Source of the DNA: Brevibacillus sp. SYP-B805
GTDB taxonomy: Bacteria; Bacillota; Bacilli; Brevibacillales; Brevibacillaceae
NCBI RefSeq assembly: GCF_011059135.1
Contig: NZ_JAALGD010000003.1
Span: 62,001 to 126,000 of the forward strand
Reading direction: 5' to 3'
DNA length: 64,000 bases
Shown here: piece by piece, positions 1 through 8,327 of the stretch
Position numbering within the stretch: the first letter of the stretch is position 1
How the letters are laid out: each line of letters starts with the position of its first letter
Position numbers and translations under genes: made by a program
The notes under the pieces: generated by a model
What the model was told of the DNA's origin: nothing
Databases searched by the model: none
The model's input: only the letters and a program-made list of their open reading frames with translations

Positions 1-93
1 CCCGGCCAGCGCCCGCAATTGACCCTCGTCCACGTTCGGATTTCCTTTTGCCCGCAGCTTGTCGAGAAACAGGCGGGACACGCTTTTGCTCAT
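1..93 (-). CDS. Small protein, possibly stage VI sporulation protein F-like (partial)
   Basis: Only the first 31 codons are inside the window; the gene runs off the left edge. The ATG at 93 is preceded by a strong GAGGAGG ribosome site at a normal distance. The visible N-terminus starts MSKSVSRLFLDKLRAK and is basic and hydrophilic, without a signal peptide or membrane segment. Small spore proteins of the SpoVIF type begin similarly and sit next to gpsA in some Bacillales, which is the only reason for the suggestion. It lies 71 nt downstream of gpsA on the same strand. The identity is an inference from context. Confidence 0.5.
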   Translation of the reverse strand, partial: MSKSVSRLFLDKLRAKGNPNVDEGQLRALAG

Positions 94-111
94 GAAAACT
101 CCTCCTCAGCC

Positions 112-131
112 CGATAGGTTTCTCCCTATCG
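112..131 (-). terminator. Short hairpin after gpsA
   Basis: CGATAGG and CCTATCG form a 7-bp stem with a 6-nt loop between gpsA and the next gene. There is no T-run after it on either strand, so it may be a weak terminator or an mRNA-stabilising hairpin. Confidence 0.3.
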
Positions 132-164
132 TATGAAGGAGCGCGGGAAATGGTGAGTTGTTTC

Positions 165-1184
165 TCAGCGGTTGAACCCCAGGTCGCCCATCTCGAACCG
201 GCGGTCGCGCCCCATCAGCTCTTCCACGCCTTGGCGCGGCGACTTGCCTTCGAAAAGGATCCCGTAAATCGTCCGGGTAATCGGCATGTCAACCCCTTCG
301 CGCCGCGCCAGCTTCTCCGCGGCATGGGTCGTGCGCACCCCTTCCACCACCATGCCCATCTGCCGCAGAACGTCATCAAGCGGCATGCCTTGGCCCAGCA
401 TGTAGCCTGCCCGCCAGTTGCGGCTGTGCTTGCTGGTGCAGGTGACGATCAGGTCGCCCACCCCGGCCAAACCCAAAAAAGTCATGGGACTGGCTCCCAG
501 CTTGATGCCGAGACGCGTGATTTCGGCCAGTCCCCGGGTCAGCAGGGCCGCCTTGGCATTGTCCCCGAAGCCAAGCCCGTCCGACAAGCCTGCCCCGAGC
601 GCGATGATGTTCTTCAAGGCGCCGGCAATCTCGGCACCGATCATGTCGGCATTGGTGTATACCCGGAAATAGGGGGTCATGAGCAGATCCTGGGCGGCCA
701 GCATGCTCTTCTCGCAGTCGGATGCCACCACGACGGTCGTCGGCGAGCGCAGAATCACTTCTTCCGCATGGCTTGGCCCGGTCAGAACGGCAAGGCGCTC
801 TCCGATGGCGGCCGGCACCTCTTCCCTGATCACCTCGGACATGCGCTTTAAACTCTCCAGCTCAAACCCCTTGGTGGCGTGGATCAAAAGCACGTCCGGC
901 TCCAGCAGGTCAGCCAGACGGCGAACCACCTCCCGCATGGCATGGGAAGGCAGAGCCAGGATGACCGCTTTTCGGCCGGATACGGCCTCTGTCAGATCGC
1001 TGGTTGCCGCAATGGCGGGGGAAAGTGTCACCCCCGGCAGGTATTTCTCATTGGCGCGTGTGGTTTGAATCTCTTCGGCAGCCCGGGGATCCCGGACCCA
1101 CAGCGTTACCTGATGCGCGTTGTCGGCGCAGACGGAAGCGAGTGCCGTCCCCCACGTCCCTGCCCCGATCACTGCCACTTGCAT
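165..1184 (-). CDS. gpsA: Glycerol-3-phosphate dehydrogenase [NAD(P)+]
   Basis: This cytoplasmic enzyme reduces dihydroxyacetone phosphate to sn-glycerol-3-phosphate, the backbone for phospholipids. The 339-residue product has the family's usual length. It opens with the Rossmann fold MQVAVIGAGTWGTALA (GxGxxG) and carries the conserved GPSHAEE, a catalytic-Lys region (AEIAGALKNIIALGAG) and a SRNWRAG segment in the C-terminal helical domain. The ATG at 1184 is preferred. A TTG at 1190 and a GTG at 1205 are in frame, but the GTG overlaps the GGAGGAG ribosome site. plsY, the next enzyme to use its product, lies 28 nt upstream and der lies beyond it, as in B. subtilis where gpsA follows der. The three are probably co-transcribed. 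Confidence 0.97.
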   Translation of the reverse strand: MQVAVIGAGTWGTALASVCADNAHQVTLWVRDPRAAEEIQTTRANEKYLPGVTLSPAIAATSDLTEAVSGRKAVILALPSHAMREVVRRLADLLEPDVLLIHATKGFELESLKRMSEVIREEVPAAIGERLAVLTGPSHAEEVILRSPTTVVVASDCEKSMLAAQDLLMTPYFRVYTNADMIGAEIAGALKNIIALGAGLSDGLGFGDNAKAALLTRGLAEITRLGIKLGASPMTFLGLAGVGDLIVTCTSKHSRNWRAGYMLGQGMPLDDVLRQMGMVVEGVRTTHAAEKLARREGVDMPITRTIYGILFEGKSPRQGVEELMGRDRRFEMGDLGFNR

Positions 1185-1212
1185 GCTCAATCGCTTCTCC
1201 TCCACAACTTGC

Positions 1213-1821
1213 TTATTTCAACGGTCTGGATGACGGGTCTCCCAGCTTGCGCTCCTTTCCCGCCAACAGGTTGCGAATGTTGGAATAATGGCGGACATAG
1301 CCCAGCAGGGTGACGAACAGGCTGACCCCGAACAACGCAGCATCGCCGGTAAAGATCCACAAGGTGACGGGGAGCGCCGTGACGAACACCAGCGATCCCA
1401 GCGACACATAGCGGGTGACGAGAATGACAAGCAGGCAAAGGATGCCGCTCACCACAAACGCCTTCCACGACAGCATCAGCGCCACCCCAAGCGTGGTGGC
1501 AATCCCCTTGCCGCCGCGGAACTGAAAAAAGACCGGCCAATTGTGCCCGATGATCGCGAAGATTCCCGCAAAAGCAACAGCAACGGTACTGCCCCCGGAG
1601 AGGTACCAGGCGATCTGCATGGCGGCCATCCCTTTGAGCATATCCAGCACCAGCACGACAATGGCCGGGCCTTTCCCCAGGACGCGCAGGGTGTTGGTGG
1701 CTCCGGCATTGCCGCTGCCATGGGCGCGGATATCAATTCCGGCCAGTTTTTTCGCGATCAGGTAGCTGAAGCTGATCGAGCCGATCAAATAGCTGATCGC
1801 CGCGGATAAGACGAACTCCAT
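1213..1821 (-). CDS. plsY: Glycerol-3-phosphate acyltransferase PlsY
   Basis: This integral membrane enzyme moves the acyl group from acyl-phosphate to the 1-position of glycerol-3-phosphate, giving lysophosphatidic acid. The 202-residue protein has several hydrophobic helices and the family's two signature loops, GSGNAGATNTLRVLGK (about residues 36-51) and GHNWPVFFQFRGGKG (about 92-106), plus a terminal cytoplasmic tail. Placing it directly between der and gpsA puts the enzyme that makes glycerol-3-phosphate immediately downstream of its user. In B. subtilis plsY lies elsewhere, so this is a local rearrangement that groups lipid genes. PlsC at 6740-7333 performs the next acylation. Confidence 0.96.
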   Translation of the reverse strand: MEFVLSAAISYLIGSISFSYLIAKKLAGIDIRAHGSGNAGATNTLRVLGKGPAIVVLVLDMLKGMAAMQIAWYLSGGSTVAVAFAGIFAIIGHNWPVFFQFRGGKGIATTLGVALMLSWKAFVVSGILCLLVILVTRYVSLGSLVFVTALPVTLWIFTGDAALFGVSLFVTLLGYVRHYSNIRNLLAGKERKLGDPSSRPLK

Positions 1822-1835
1822 CGCTTTTCCTCTCC

Positions 1836-3149
1836 CTATGTTTTTTTGCGTGTCAGGATACGGATGGGCGTTCCTTCAAAGACAAAAGCCTGGCGAATCT
1901 TGTTCTCGATGTATCGCTCGTAGGAAAAGTGCATCAATTCCGGATCGTTGACGAACAGGATGAAGGTAGGCGGCTTGACGGCAGCCTGGGTCGCATAATT
2001 GATGCGCAGGCGTTTCCCCTTGTCCGTCGGCGGCGGCGCCATGATCTGCGCTTCGTTGATCAGTTCGTTCAGCGTCGACGTCGGCACGCGCATCGCATGG
2101 GATTCCGCCACCTGATTCACCTTGGGCAGAATGGTGTGGATGCGCTGCTTCGTCTTCGCCGACACGAACAGAATCGGCGCATAATCGAGGAACTTGAATT
2201 CCTCCCGGATCTCTTCCGTGAACCGATTCATCGTCTTGTCGTCTTTTTCGACCGCATCCCACTTGTTGACGACGATGATGACAGCCCGGCCTGCCTCATG
2301 GGCGTAGCCGGCGATCTTCTTGTCCTGCTCGATGATGCCTTCTTCCCCGTTGAGGACGACCAGCACCACGTCGGAATCCTCGATCGCCTTCATGGCGCGC
2401 ATGACGCTGTATTTTTCGGTCGACTCGTACACTTTTCCCCGTTTTCTCATGCCCGCCGTATCCACGATTACATATTCCTGGCCGTCCCGGGTAAACGGCG
2501 TATCGATCGCGTCGCGGGTGGTTCCGGCGATCTCGCTCACGATCACGCGCTCCTCGCCCAAGATGGCATTGGTCAGGGAGGACTTGCCCACGTTGGGGCG
2601 GCCGATGATGGAGACGCGGATGACATCGTCGGCATCGTCGTCAGTTTCCACCGGCGGAAAATGCTTCGTGATCTCCTCCAGCATATCTCCCAGGCCCAGG
2701 CCATGGGCGCCGGAGATGGGAAACGGCTCTCCCAGACCCAGCTGGTAAAAGTCAAACGCTTCCAGGCGCATGTCCGGGTTGTCCAGCTTGTTGACGGCCA
2801 GCACCACCGGTTTGCCGGTCCGGTTCAGCATGCGTGCCAGCTCCTGGTCCGCATCGGTCACTCCCGTCCGGCCATCGGCGATCATCAGGATGACGTCCGC
2901 CTCATCGATGGCCAGTTCGGCCTGGTATCTCATTTGGGTCAGGATCTCATCGGTCTCTCCGAATTCAATCCCTCCCGTGTCGATCACGTGAAAATAGCGA
3001 TTGAGCCATTCGCCTTTCCCGTACAGGCGGTCGCGCGTGACTCCCGGCTTGTCTTCCACAATCGCAATGCGTTCACCCACAAGCCGATTAAAAATCGTGG
3101 ATTTCCCCACATTGGGTCGTCCCACGATCGCTACAACAGGCAATCCCAT
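1836..3149 (-). CDS. der: Ribosome biogenesis GTPase Der (EngA)
   Basis: Der is a double GTPase needed for maturation of the 50S ribosomal subunit. The 437-residue product has two complete G domains. The first P-loop, GRPNVGKST, is near residue 10 and its NKLD motif near 118. The second P-loop, GRPNVGKSS, is near residue 185, with DTAGMRKRG and NKWD following. A KH-like domain ends the protein. The ATG at 3149 gives the usual start [13 protein letters not shown]; a GTG at 3161 is also in frame but extends the family N-terminus. It leads a tight der-plsY-gpsA run with 14-28 nt gaps. Confidence 0.97.
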   Translation of the reverse strand: MGLPVVAIVGRPNVGKSTIFNRLVGERIAIVEDKPGVTRDRLYGKGEWLNRYFHVIDTGGIEFGETDEILTQMRYQAELAIDEADVILMIADGRTGVTDADQELARMLNRTGKPVVLAVNKLDNPDMRLEAFDFYQLGLGEPFPISGAHGLGLGDMLEEITKHFPPVETDDDADDVIRVSIIGRPNVGKSSLTNAILGEERVIVSEIAGTTRDAIDTPFTRDGQEYVIVDTAGMRKRGKVYESTEKYSVMRAMKAIEDSDVVLVVLNGEEGIIEQDKKIAGYAHEAGRAVIIVVNKWDAVEKDDKTMNRFTEEIREEFKFLDYAPILFVSAKTKQRIHTILPKVNQVAESHAMRVPTSTLNELINEAQIMAPPPTDKGKRLRINYATQAAVKPPTFILFVNDPELMHFSYERYIENKIRQAFVFEGTPIRILTRKKT

Positions 3150-3248
3150 GGTTGTCAACACTCTCTCTCATCTTTCGTATTTCGTAGCTATCATACCATA
3201 CACTCTTGATGGCGAACAACGATGAGCGTTCGATTCAGGCAGGAACGT

Positions 3249-3905
3249 TCACCGGTGAGCATTGGTTTTGGTACGCCATCTCCCCCAGGGCAAAATTACC
3301 GCGCGCAGGGAGACGATTCCCCTGTACAGAACTGCCCAAACCGCCGCTGCCGCCATCCAAAGCGGAAGCGCGGTCCACAGCAGGTCCTGGGCATATCCGC
3401 CTCCGATGACGCACTCCTTCAGTTGGGGCAGACAGCTGAGCATGTACAGCGCGTCGGCGAGCGGAAGCCCGATCAGGACGATAAACAGCTGCTCGCGCCA
3501 GTCTCTCGTCAACAGAAAAAGGAGAGCCAGGAGATACAGCGGCAGGAGAAGCGTTTCGTCAATCAGCAGCAGCACCGGATCCCAAAACAGCAGCTTCCGG
3601 GCGGCAAAGAGCGCAAAGACCGTGAACACGGCGGCTGCCAAGCTGCAGCCGCGCTTGTATCCGGACAGTCCCGTCCAGATCCAGGCCGCTGTCAGCAGCG
3701 GGAGGATCGTGCCGCTGACGGTAATGGCCACCGGCGGAAAAGAGAGCTTCCAGTCGGTGAAGGAACCGAGCAGATAGAGCGAAACCACCGCCAGCGCCTG
3801 GGTTCTTGTCAGATGGATGCCGCGCAGCTGCCGATCCAGGATTCCCATCCAGAGCAGCCATAAGAGAGACCATTCGAGGATCAGCGTCCGTATTCCGTCG
3901 TTCAT
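3249..3905 (-). CDS. YphA-like membrane protein
   Basis: This 218-residue, very hydrophobic protein has roughly six predicted membrane helices and a basic C-terminal tail (WGRWRTKTNAHR). It occupies the position of B. subtilis yphA, between der and fni, and has similar size and hydrophobicity, so I call it YphA-like. Sequence similarity cannot be tested here. The ATG at 3905 has an AGAGGAG ribosome site 6 nt upstream, which rules out the longer frame starting at 3950. The function of the family is unknown. It lies 55 nt downstream of fni. Confidence 0.75.
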   Translation of the reverse strand: MNDGIRTLILEWSLLWLLWMGILDRQLRGIHLTRTQALAVVSLYLLGSFTDWKLSFPPVAITVSGTILPLLTAAWIWTGLSGYKRGCSLAAAVFTVFALFAARKLLFWDPVLLLIDETLLLPLYLLALLFLLTRDWREQLFIVLIGLPLADALYMLSCLPQLKECVIGGGYAQDLLWTALPLWMAAAAVWAVLYRGIVSLRAVILPWGRWRTKTNAHR

Positions 3906-3960
3906 CTCGATCTCCTCTGAAGCCAGAATCTCTTCCAAAGTATGCCCCAACCGGCCGGAT

Positions 3961-5033
3961 TCATAACGCCCCGAAGAATTCGTCCCCCCGCCGGGCGTAT
4001 GGTCTGCAGTCGATGCCGCGCATCCAGGCCCAGAGCGCTGTCTCGCCCGTAATGGTCAAGGGGCGCAGCCGCAGCTCTTCCAGCCGTCTCGTTCCCAATG
4101 CCGTCATGGCTACCTTCATCTGATGGTGAAACAGCTCGACCGCCTCCATGCAGGCATCCAGCGGCTGCGTCTGAACCATCTGCAGAAAGTAACCCGCCAC
4201 TCCCACGGCCGATGCCCCCAGCGCGATAGCCTTGCACGCATCCAGTCCGTGCCGAATGCCGCCGCTCGCGATAAAATAGACATCAGGCCGCGCGCACGTT
4301 CCTGCTTCCAACAGGCTCTGCACGGTGGTGAGCCCCCACTGCTCAAACATGGCCAGCGGCTGCGGGCTGCGCCTGTTCTCGATGACGGCAAAGTTGGTCC
4401 CGCCGGAACCGCCCAGGTCAATCATGCGGATCCCGGCGTCGATCAGCTGCCGGATGCTTTCGCGGGCCATGCCGAACCCCACTTCCTTCACGATCACCGG
4501 GACCGGAACCGCTTCGGCGATCTGCCGGATATGCTCCAGGTAACCGGTAAAGTCGCGGTCCCCTTCCGGCATCAGCAATTCCTGCATGACGTTCAGGTGG
4601 ATCTGCAGCGCATCGGCTTCCAGCATCTCCACCGCCTTGATCGCCTGTTCCACCGTTGCCTCCCCCCCAGATTGGCAAACACGACGCCGCGAGGATTGAC
4701 CTGGCGAACCACCCGATAGCTGTCGGCAAGCGTCGGGTCTTTCAATGCGGCCATCTGGGAACCGACTGCCATCGCCAGCCCTGTTTCGCGCGCCAGCGTC
4801 GCCAGCTTTCGGTTCACCTCGGCCGTCTTCGGGGAGCCTCCGGTCATGGCATTGATCAGCACCGGTGACGACAGGGTCAGATGATGCAGCCTGGTTTCCA
4901 GCGATATGTTACCATAAGATATATTCGGTAAACTATTCGGCAAAAACTGAACGTCCTGGAATCCCTGTTTTCCCGATTGCCCTGTCGCCAACGCCTGCTG
5001 GACATGCTCCCATTTGCGCTCGGATCGGCTCAA
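3961..5033 (-). pseudogene. fni: Type 2 isopentenyl-diphosphate isomerase, frame broken at a G-run
   Basis: Fni is an FMN- and NADPH-dependent enzyme that interconverts IPP and DMAPP for isoprenoid synthesis. Two reading frames together make the whole protein. Codons from TTG 5033 (AAGGAG ribosome site) encode the N-terminus, with the conserved LINAMTGGSPKT, up to VFANLG. The other frame resumes at EATVEQAIKAVEML and carries VKEVGFG, DLGGSGGTNF and ASGGIRHGLDACKAIALGA to the stop. The switch lies at a run of seven Gs (seven Cs on the plus strand, 4662-4668); eight would restore one frame of 357 residues, near the family's usual 350. The coding sequence is otherwise intact. This is either a recent -1 mutation, slippage-prone expression, or a sequencing error at the homopolymer. 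Confidence 0.85.
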
Positions 5034-5067
5034 CTGTTTCTTCTCCTTTCACCATCCATGAAAAAAA

Positions 5068-5361
5068 GGATACGCTCCATGCGTATCCCCAGTGTGCAGA
5101 CAAAGTCGGTCGATCATGGGTAATGGTTCCTGCTCGCTCTCTTGACGCCCCGCGAGGAAGCGGCCGTGTCCGCTCCGAAACGCGACGCGGGCAGGGGGCT
5201 CAACATCTGGGCGTCTCAGGGATGTGAGACTCACGCCCCCTGTGACCCCGCGTCTTTGTTTCTCTGCTGAGCCGGTCGTCAAAGGAGCTCGCCTGGCCCC
5301 ATTCCTCCATGCCCCAAACAGACGTTTGTCATCAGTCTGGGGATACGCTTCATGCGTATCC
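5068..5361. repeat. 294-nt imperfect palindromic element (MITE-like or structured RNA)
   Basis: The whole 343-nt gap between rpsA and fni is filled by this element. Each end is a small palindrome, GGATACGC-5nt-GCGTATCC, at 5068-5088 and 5341-5361. The left arm read forward and the right arm read on the other strand match over most of their length: CCCCAG, GACAAA, CATGG, AATGG, TTGACG, GAAAC, GACGCGGG and CAGGGGGC occur in the same order in both. The centre closes with GTCTCA-GGGATG-TGAGAC. Transcribed from either strand it would fold into one long hairpin. No convincing gene lies inside. It could be a non-autonomous mobile element, a structured RNA, or a processed region after rpsA. Confidence 0.75.
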
Positions 5362-5376
5362 CCTCTCATCCTATGG

Positions 5377-6555
5377 TTATTTCAATCTGTCTTTCAGGTC
5401 GCCAAACAGGTCGCCGAGCGTGACGCCAAGCGGCTGGTTATTCTCCTGCTGGAACGCCTGCTGCTCGCGGCGGTTGGCGCGTTCCACTGCGGCGGTGCGG
5501 TCTTCCTCCAGCGCCCGGATGCTTAAGCTGATCCGCTGCTCGGACGGCAGGACGTCCAGAATTTTTACCTGTACTTCCTGCCCTTCTTTCACTACCTCAG
5601 CAGGCGTATGGACATGCCGGTTGGCCAGTTGGGAGATGTGCACCAGCCCTTCGATGCCGGGTGCCAGCTCCACGAATGCCCCGAAGCTTACCAGACGCTT
5701 GACGGTCCCGGTCACCACGTCGCCTTTCTTGAACTGCTGGCCCGCCAATTCCCACGGTCCTGGCTGGGTTTCCTTGATGCTCAGGCTGATGCGTTCGTTT
5801 TCCTTGTCAACCTTGAGGATTTTTACCTTCACTTTGTCGCCTTCCTTCACGACATCGGAAGGTTTCTCCACGCGGTTCCACGCCAATTCCGAAACGTGCA
5901 CCAGGCCGTCAACGCCCCCGATATCCACGAAGACGCCGAAATCGGTCAGGCGCTGAACGGTTCCCTCGATGACCTGGCCCGGCTGCAGATTTTCCAGCAC
6001 CTGCTGCTTCTGCTTCTGCGCCTCGCTCTCCAGCACCGCTTTATGGGAGAGGATCACCTTGTTTTTCTCTTTGTCCATCTCCACGACCTTCAGCGTCAGC
6101 GTCTTGCCGACGTAACCCGAGAAGTCCTCCACGAAATGGCGTTCCACCATGGAAGCAGGCACGAAACCGCGCAGGCCTACATCGACCACGAGACCGCCCT
6201 TGACCACCTCTTTGACCGGCGCCTCGATGATCTCGCCCGATTCCATTTTCTGTGCCAGTTCTTCCCAGGCCTTCTCTACGACGAGCGCTTTTTTGGAGAC
6301 AACCAGCTCTTCTTTGTCGTCATTTATTTTCAATACCTTCACGTCAAACTCGTCTCCCACGGAAACGACGTCAGACACCTTGTCAACATGAAGACCTGAC
6401 AGCTCGCTGATGGGAATCAGGCCGTCATACTTATAGCCCACATCGACCAAAGCCTGCTTTTCCTCCACTTTGGTTACCTTTGCCTTGACAACATCCCCTA
6501 CAGAGATTGTTTTAATGTCTGTAAGGCTTGTCGTGTTGCTCGTTTCTTCCACCAT
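5377..6555 (-). CDS. rpsA: S1 RNA-binding protein (30S ribosomal protein S1 homologue)
   Basis: The 392-residue protein is made of four S1 RNA-binding repeats, starting near residues 15, 100, 185 and 270 (for example VIEGTVQRLTDFGVFVDIGG and VVTGTVKRLVSFGAFVELAPG). This is the four-domain form (YpfD type) found in Bacillales, not the six-domain form of proteobacteria. It binds mRNA on the ribosome. The ATG at 6555 has an AAGGAGG site 8 nt upstream, so the longer frame to 6645 is not used. It follows cmk-plsC on the same strand, an arrangement common in bacteria. The C-terminal tail is acidic and Gln-rich. Confidence 0.95.
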   Translation of the reverse strand: MVEETSNTTSLTDIKTISVGDVVKAKVTKVEEKQALVDVGYKYDGLIPISELSGLHVDKVSDVVSVGDEFDVKVLKINDDKEELVVSKKALVVEKAWEELAQKMESGEIIEAPVKEVVKGGLVVDVGLRGFVPASMVERHFVEDFSGYVGKTLTLKVVEMDKEKNKVILSHKAVLESEAQKQKQQVLENLQPGQVIEGTVQRLTDFGVFVDIGGVDGLVHVSELAWNRVEKPSDVVKEGDKVKVKILKVDKENERISLSIKETQPGPWELAGQQFKKGDVVTGTVKRLVSFGAFVELAPGIEGLVHISQLANRHVHTPAEVVKEGQEVQVKILDVLPSEQRISLSIRALEEDRTAAVERANRREQQAFQQENNQPLGVTLGDLFGDLKDRLK

Positions 6556-6616
6556 GAACAAAACCTCCTTAAGTACCACCCAATTCCTATGCTGACGGGA
6601 TATGAAGCGGCGATAA

Positions 6617-6645
6617 TATATATGGTAATCACTGCCCGGAAGCAA
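6617..6645 (-). promoter_or_regulatory. Possible sigma-A promoter for rpsA
   Basis: On the minus strand TTGCTT and TATATA are 17 nt apart, about 60 nt upstream of the rpsA start. The -35 match is poor and the surroundings are AT-rich, so this is only a candidate. Confidence 0.3.
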
Positions 6646-6739
6646 TGATTAGCTGACGCAGCCCGTAATTCAGGCAAAATTAGTATTCTTCCAGATCGGT
6701 AATTCCATACTTTTGCCCCTTGCTTTTCCAAACCTCTAT

Positions 6740-7333
6740 CTAAGATGTATATTGATCCATCAGTTCTTTGATGCGCTGCATGATCAGTTCCGTCGTTTCC
6801 TTGAGGGTTTCGGAATCGGTCCTGCCTGCCCGCTGTGCGCTCAAGTCGATCGGGCGGCCGAACACCAGCTTCACCGGCCGGAACAACCGGTACGGTCCGA
6901 TGATGGCCACCGGAATGACAGCTGCATCCGATTTCAGGGCAAACATCGCTGCACCAGGCATCCCCTTGCCCAATTCCCCTGTCCGGCTTCTCGTCCCTTC
7001 CGGAAATATTCCCAATATTTTCCCTTCTTCGAGAAGTTTCAGGGTTGTGCGGATCGCGGAACGATCGCCCGCACCGCGTTTTACCGGAAACGCCCCGAAC
7101 TGCGTGATGAGCGCAGAGAACACCGGAATCCGGAACAGTTCTTCCTTGGCCATGAAATGGACGACCCGATTGCAGCCGGAGCCGACGAGCGGCGGATCAA
7201 GAAGACTGATGTGGTTGGCACAGAGGATTACGGCGCCTTCCTTAGGTATATGTTCGACACCGATCACCTGCCAACGAAAAAATACCGCGAACAGAAAACG
7301 GAACAGCCTGTAAAAAATCCGATACAAGGTCAC
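6740..7333 (-). CDS. plsC: 1-acyl-sn-glycerol-3-phosphate acyltransferase
   Basis: PlsC adds the second acyl chain to lysophosphatidic acid at the membrane, making phosphatidic acid. The 197-residue protein has a hydrophobic N-terminal anchor, then the acyltransferase motifs NHISLLD (catalytic His and Asp, about residues 41-47) and FPEGTRSR (about 114-121), and a third block IPVAIIG. Its start codon overlaps the cmk stop in ATGA, so the two are translationally coupled. Together with plsY and gpsA the window holds three steps of phosphatidic acid synthesis. Confidence 0.95.
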   Translation of the reverse strand: MTLYRIFYRLFRFLFAVFFRWQVIGVEHIPKEGAVILCANHISLLDPPLVGSGCNRVVHFMAKEELFRIPVFSALITQFGAFPVKRGAGDRSAIRTTLKLLEEGKILGIFPEGTRSRTGELGKGMPGAAMFALKSDAAVIPVAIIGPYRLFRPVKLVFGRPIDLSAQRAGRTDSETLKETTELIMQRIKELMDQYTS

Positions 7334-8001
7334 TTGGCCTCTTCACCCGTCCGCTTGCAGATTTGGAGGATATGATCCACCACGTCTTCCACAGAGCGTC
7401 CTGTGGTATCGACCAGCACGGCGTCTGCCGCCTGGCGCAGGGGAGCCACTTCACGCTCGCTGTCGCGCCGGTCGCGCTCCGCAATCTCCGCTTCCAGTTC
7501 CTCCACCGTGGTCGCATGTCCCTGGGCCATCAGTTCGGCGAATCGGCGCTTGGCCCGCTCCCGGATCGATGCGGTGAGAAATATCTTCACTTCGGCATCG
7601 GGCAGCACATGGGTCCCGATGTCACGCCCATCCATGACGACATTTCCCTGCTCCGCCATCCTGCGCTGCAGGATCAGCATCAGGCTGCGCACCGCGCCGT
7701 AACTGGCCACGATGGACGCGTACCGGCTCACCTCGGGCGTGCGGATTTCGCCGGTCACGTCCGTGTCGTTCCAGAAGACGCGCTGTTCGTTGCCGCTGCG
7801 TTCCAGCCGGATCCGGTTGTGCTGCAGGAGAGCAGCCACCGCTTCTTCATCCTCGACGGATATTCCCGCCTGCAGCACCGCCCAAGCCAATGCCCGGTAC
7901 ATCGCGCCTGTATCAATATACACGTAGCGTAAACGGGAAGCCACCGCTTTTGCCACTGTGCTTTTGCCCGCTCCTGCAGGACCGTCTATTGCAATATTCA
8001 T
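7330..8001 (-). CDS. cmk: Cytidylate kinase
   Basis: Cmk phosphorylates CMP and dCMP with ATP in the cytoplasm, recycling cytidine nucleotides. The 223-residue product begins MNIAIDGPAGAGKSTVAKAV with the P-loop GPAGAGKST, then carries the NMP-binding segments YIDTGAMYRA and MDGRDIGTHVLPDAEVKIFLTAS and the lid RRDSEREVAPLR. The ATG at 8001 has an AGGTGG site 7 nt upstream and matches the family N-terminus; the frame upstream of it is untranslated. It is the first gene of a cmk-plsC unit preceded by a terminator for ypfB. Confidence 0.96.
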   Translation of the reverse strand: MNIAIDGPAGAGKSTVAKAVASRLRYVYIDTGAMYRALAWAVLQAGISVEDEEAVAALLQHNRIRLERSGNEQRVFWNDTDVTGEIRTPEVSRYASIVASYGAVRSLMLILQRRMAEQGNVVMDGRDIGTHVLPDAEVKIFLTASIRERAKRRFAELMAQGHATTVEELEAEIAERDRRDSEREVAPLRQAADAVLVDTTGRSVEDVVDHILQICKRTGEEAK

Positions 8002-8037
8002 CTTGTGACCACCTGTTGCCAATATTATGGTACATTG

Positions 8038-8066
8038 CAAAAACAAAGAAAGCTTCGATCGAAGCC
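8038..8066 (-). terminator. Terminator after ypfB
   Basis: The perfect 14-nt palindrome GCTTCGATCGAAGC (8052-8065) is followed on the minus strand by TTTCTTTGTTTTT. It separates the ypfA-ypfB unit from cmk. Confidence 0.7.
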
Positions 8067-8144
8067 TTCTCCATGAAGCCAGCGCGTCCCTTTGTTGTAC
8101 AATTCTTGGTTTATCATACCATAAATCGAACAAAGGAGCAAACT

Positions 8145-8324
8145 TCAAGGCTGCTGCGAGATGCCTTCCAACCGCTCTGTCTCCACCAGCGCGCTCCGAA
8201 CCGGATCAAAGCCGTACAGGAATTCACTGGCCAGAAGCAGAAGCCCACTGATTGCAATCAAGGCGATGATCCCTTTTTCAATCCGTCCGGAAAACCGCTT
8301 GTAACGCTCGTTGTATCGATCCAT
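8145..8324 (-). CDS. ypfB: YpfB-like small membrane protein
   Basis: This 59-residue protein is translated MDRYNERYKRFSGRIEKG followed by a single hydrophobic stretch (IIALIAISGLLLLASEFLYG) and a polar tail. It begins 3 nt after the PilZ gene ends, so it is translated in the same unit. B. subtilis has ypfB, a small membrane protein, at the same place between ypfA and cmk. The name rests on position, size and topology. Function is unknown. Confidence 0.75.
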   Translation of the reverse strand: MDRYNERYKRFSGRIEKGIIALIAISGLLLLASEFLYGFDPVRSALVETERLEGISQQP

Positions 8325-8327
8325 CCG

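Noticed and set aside
5049-5369. 106-codon frame across the palindromic element
   Set aside because: The frame follows the repeat arms, has no recognisable protein features and no convincing start.
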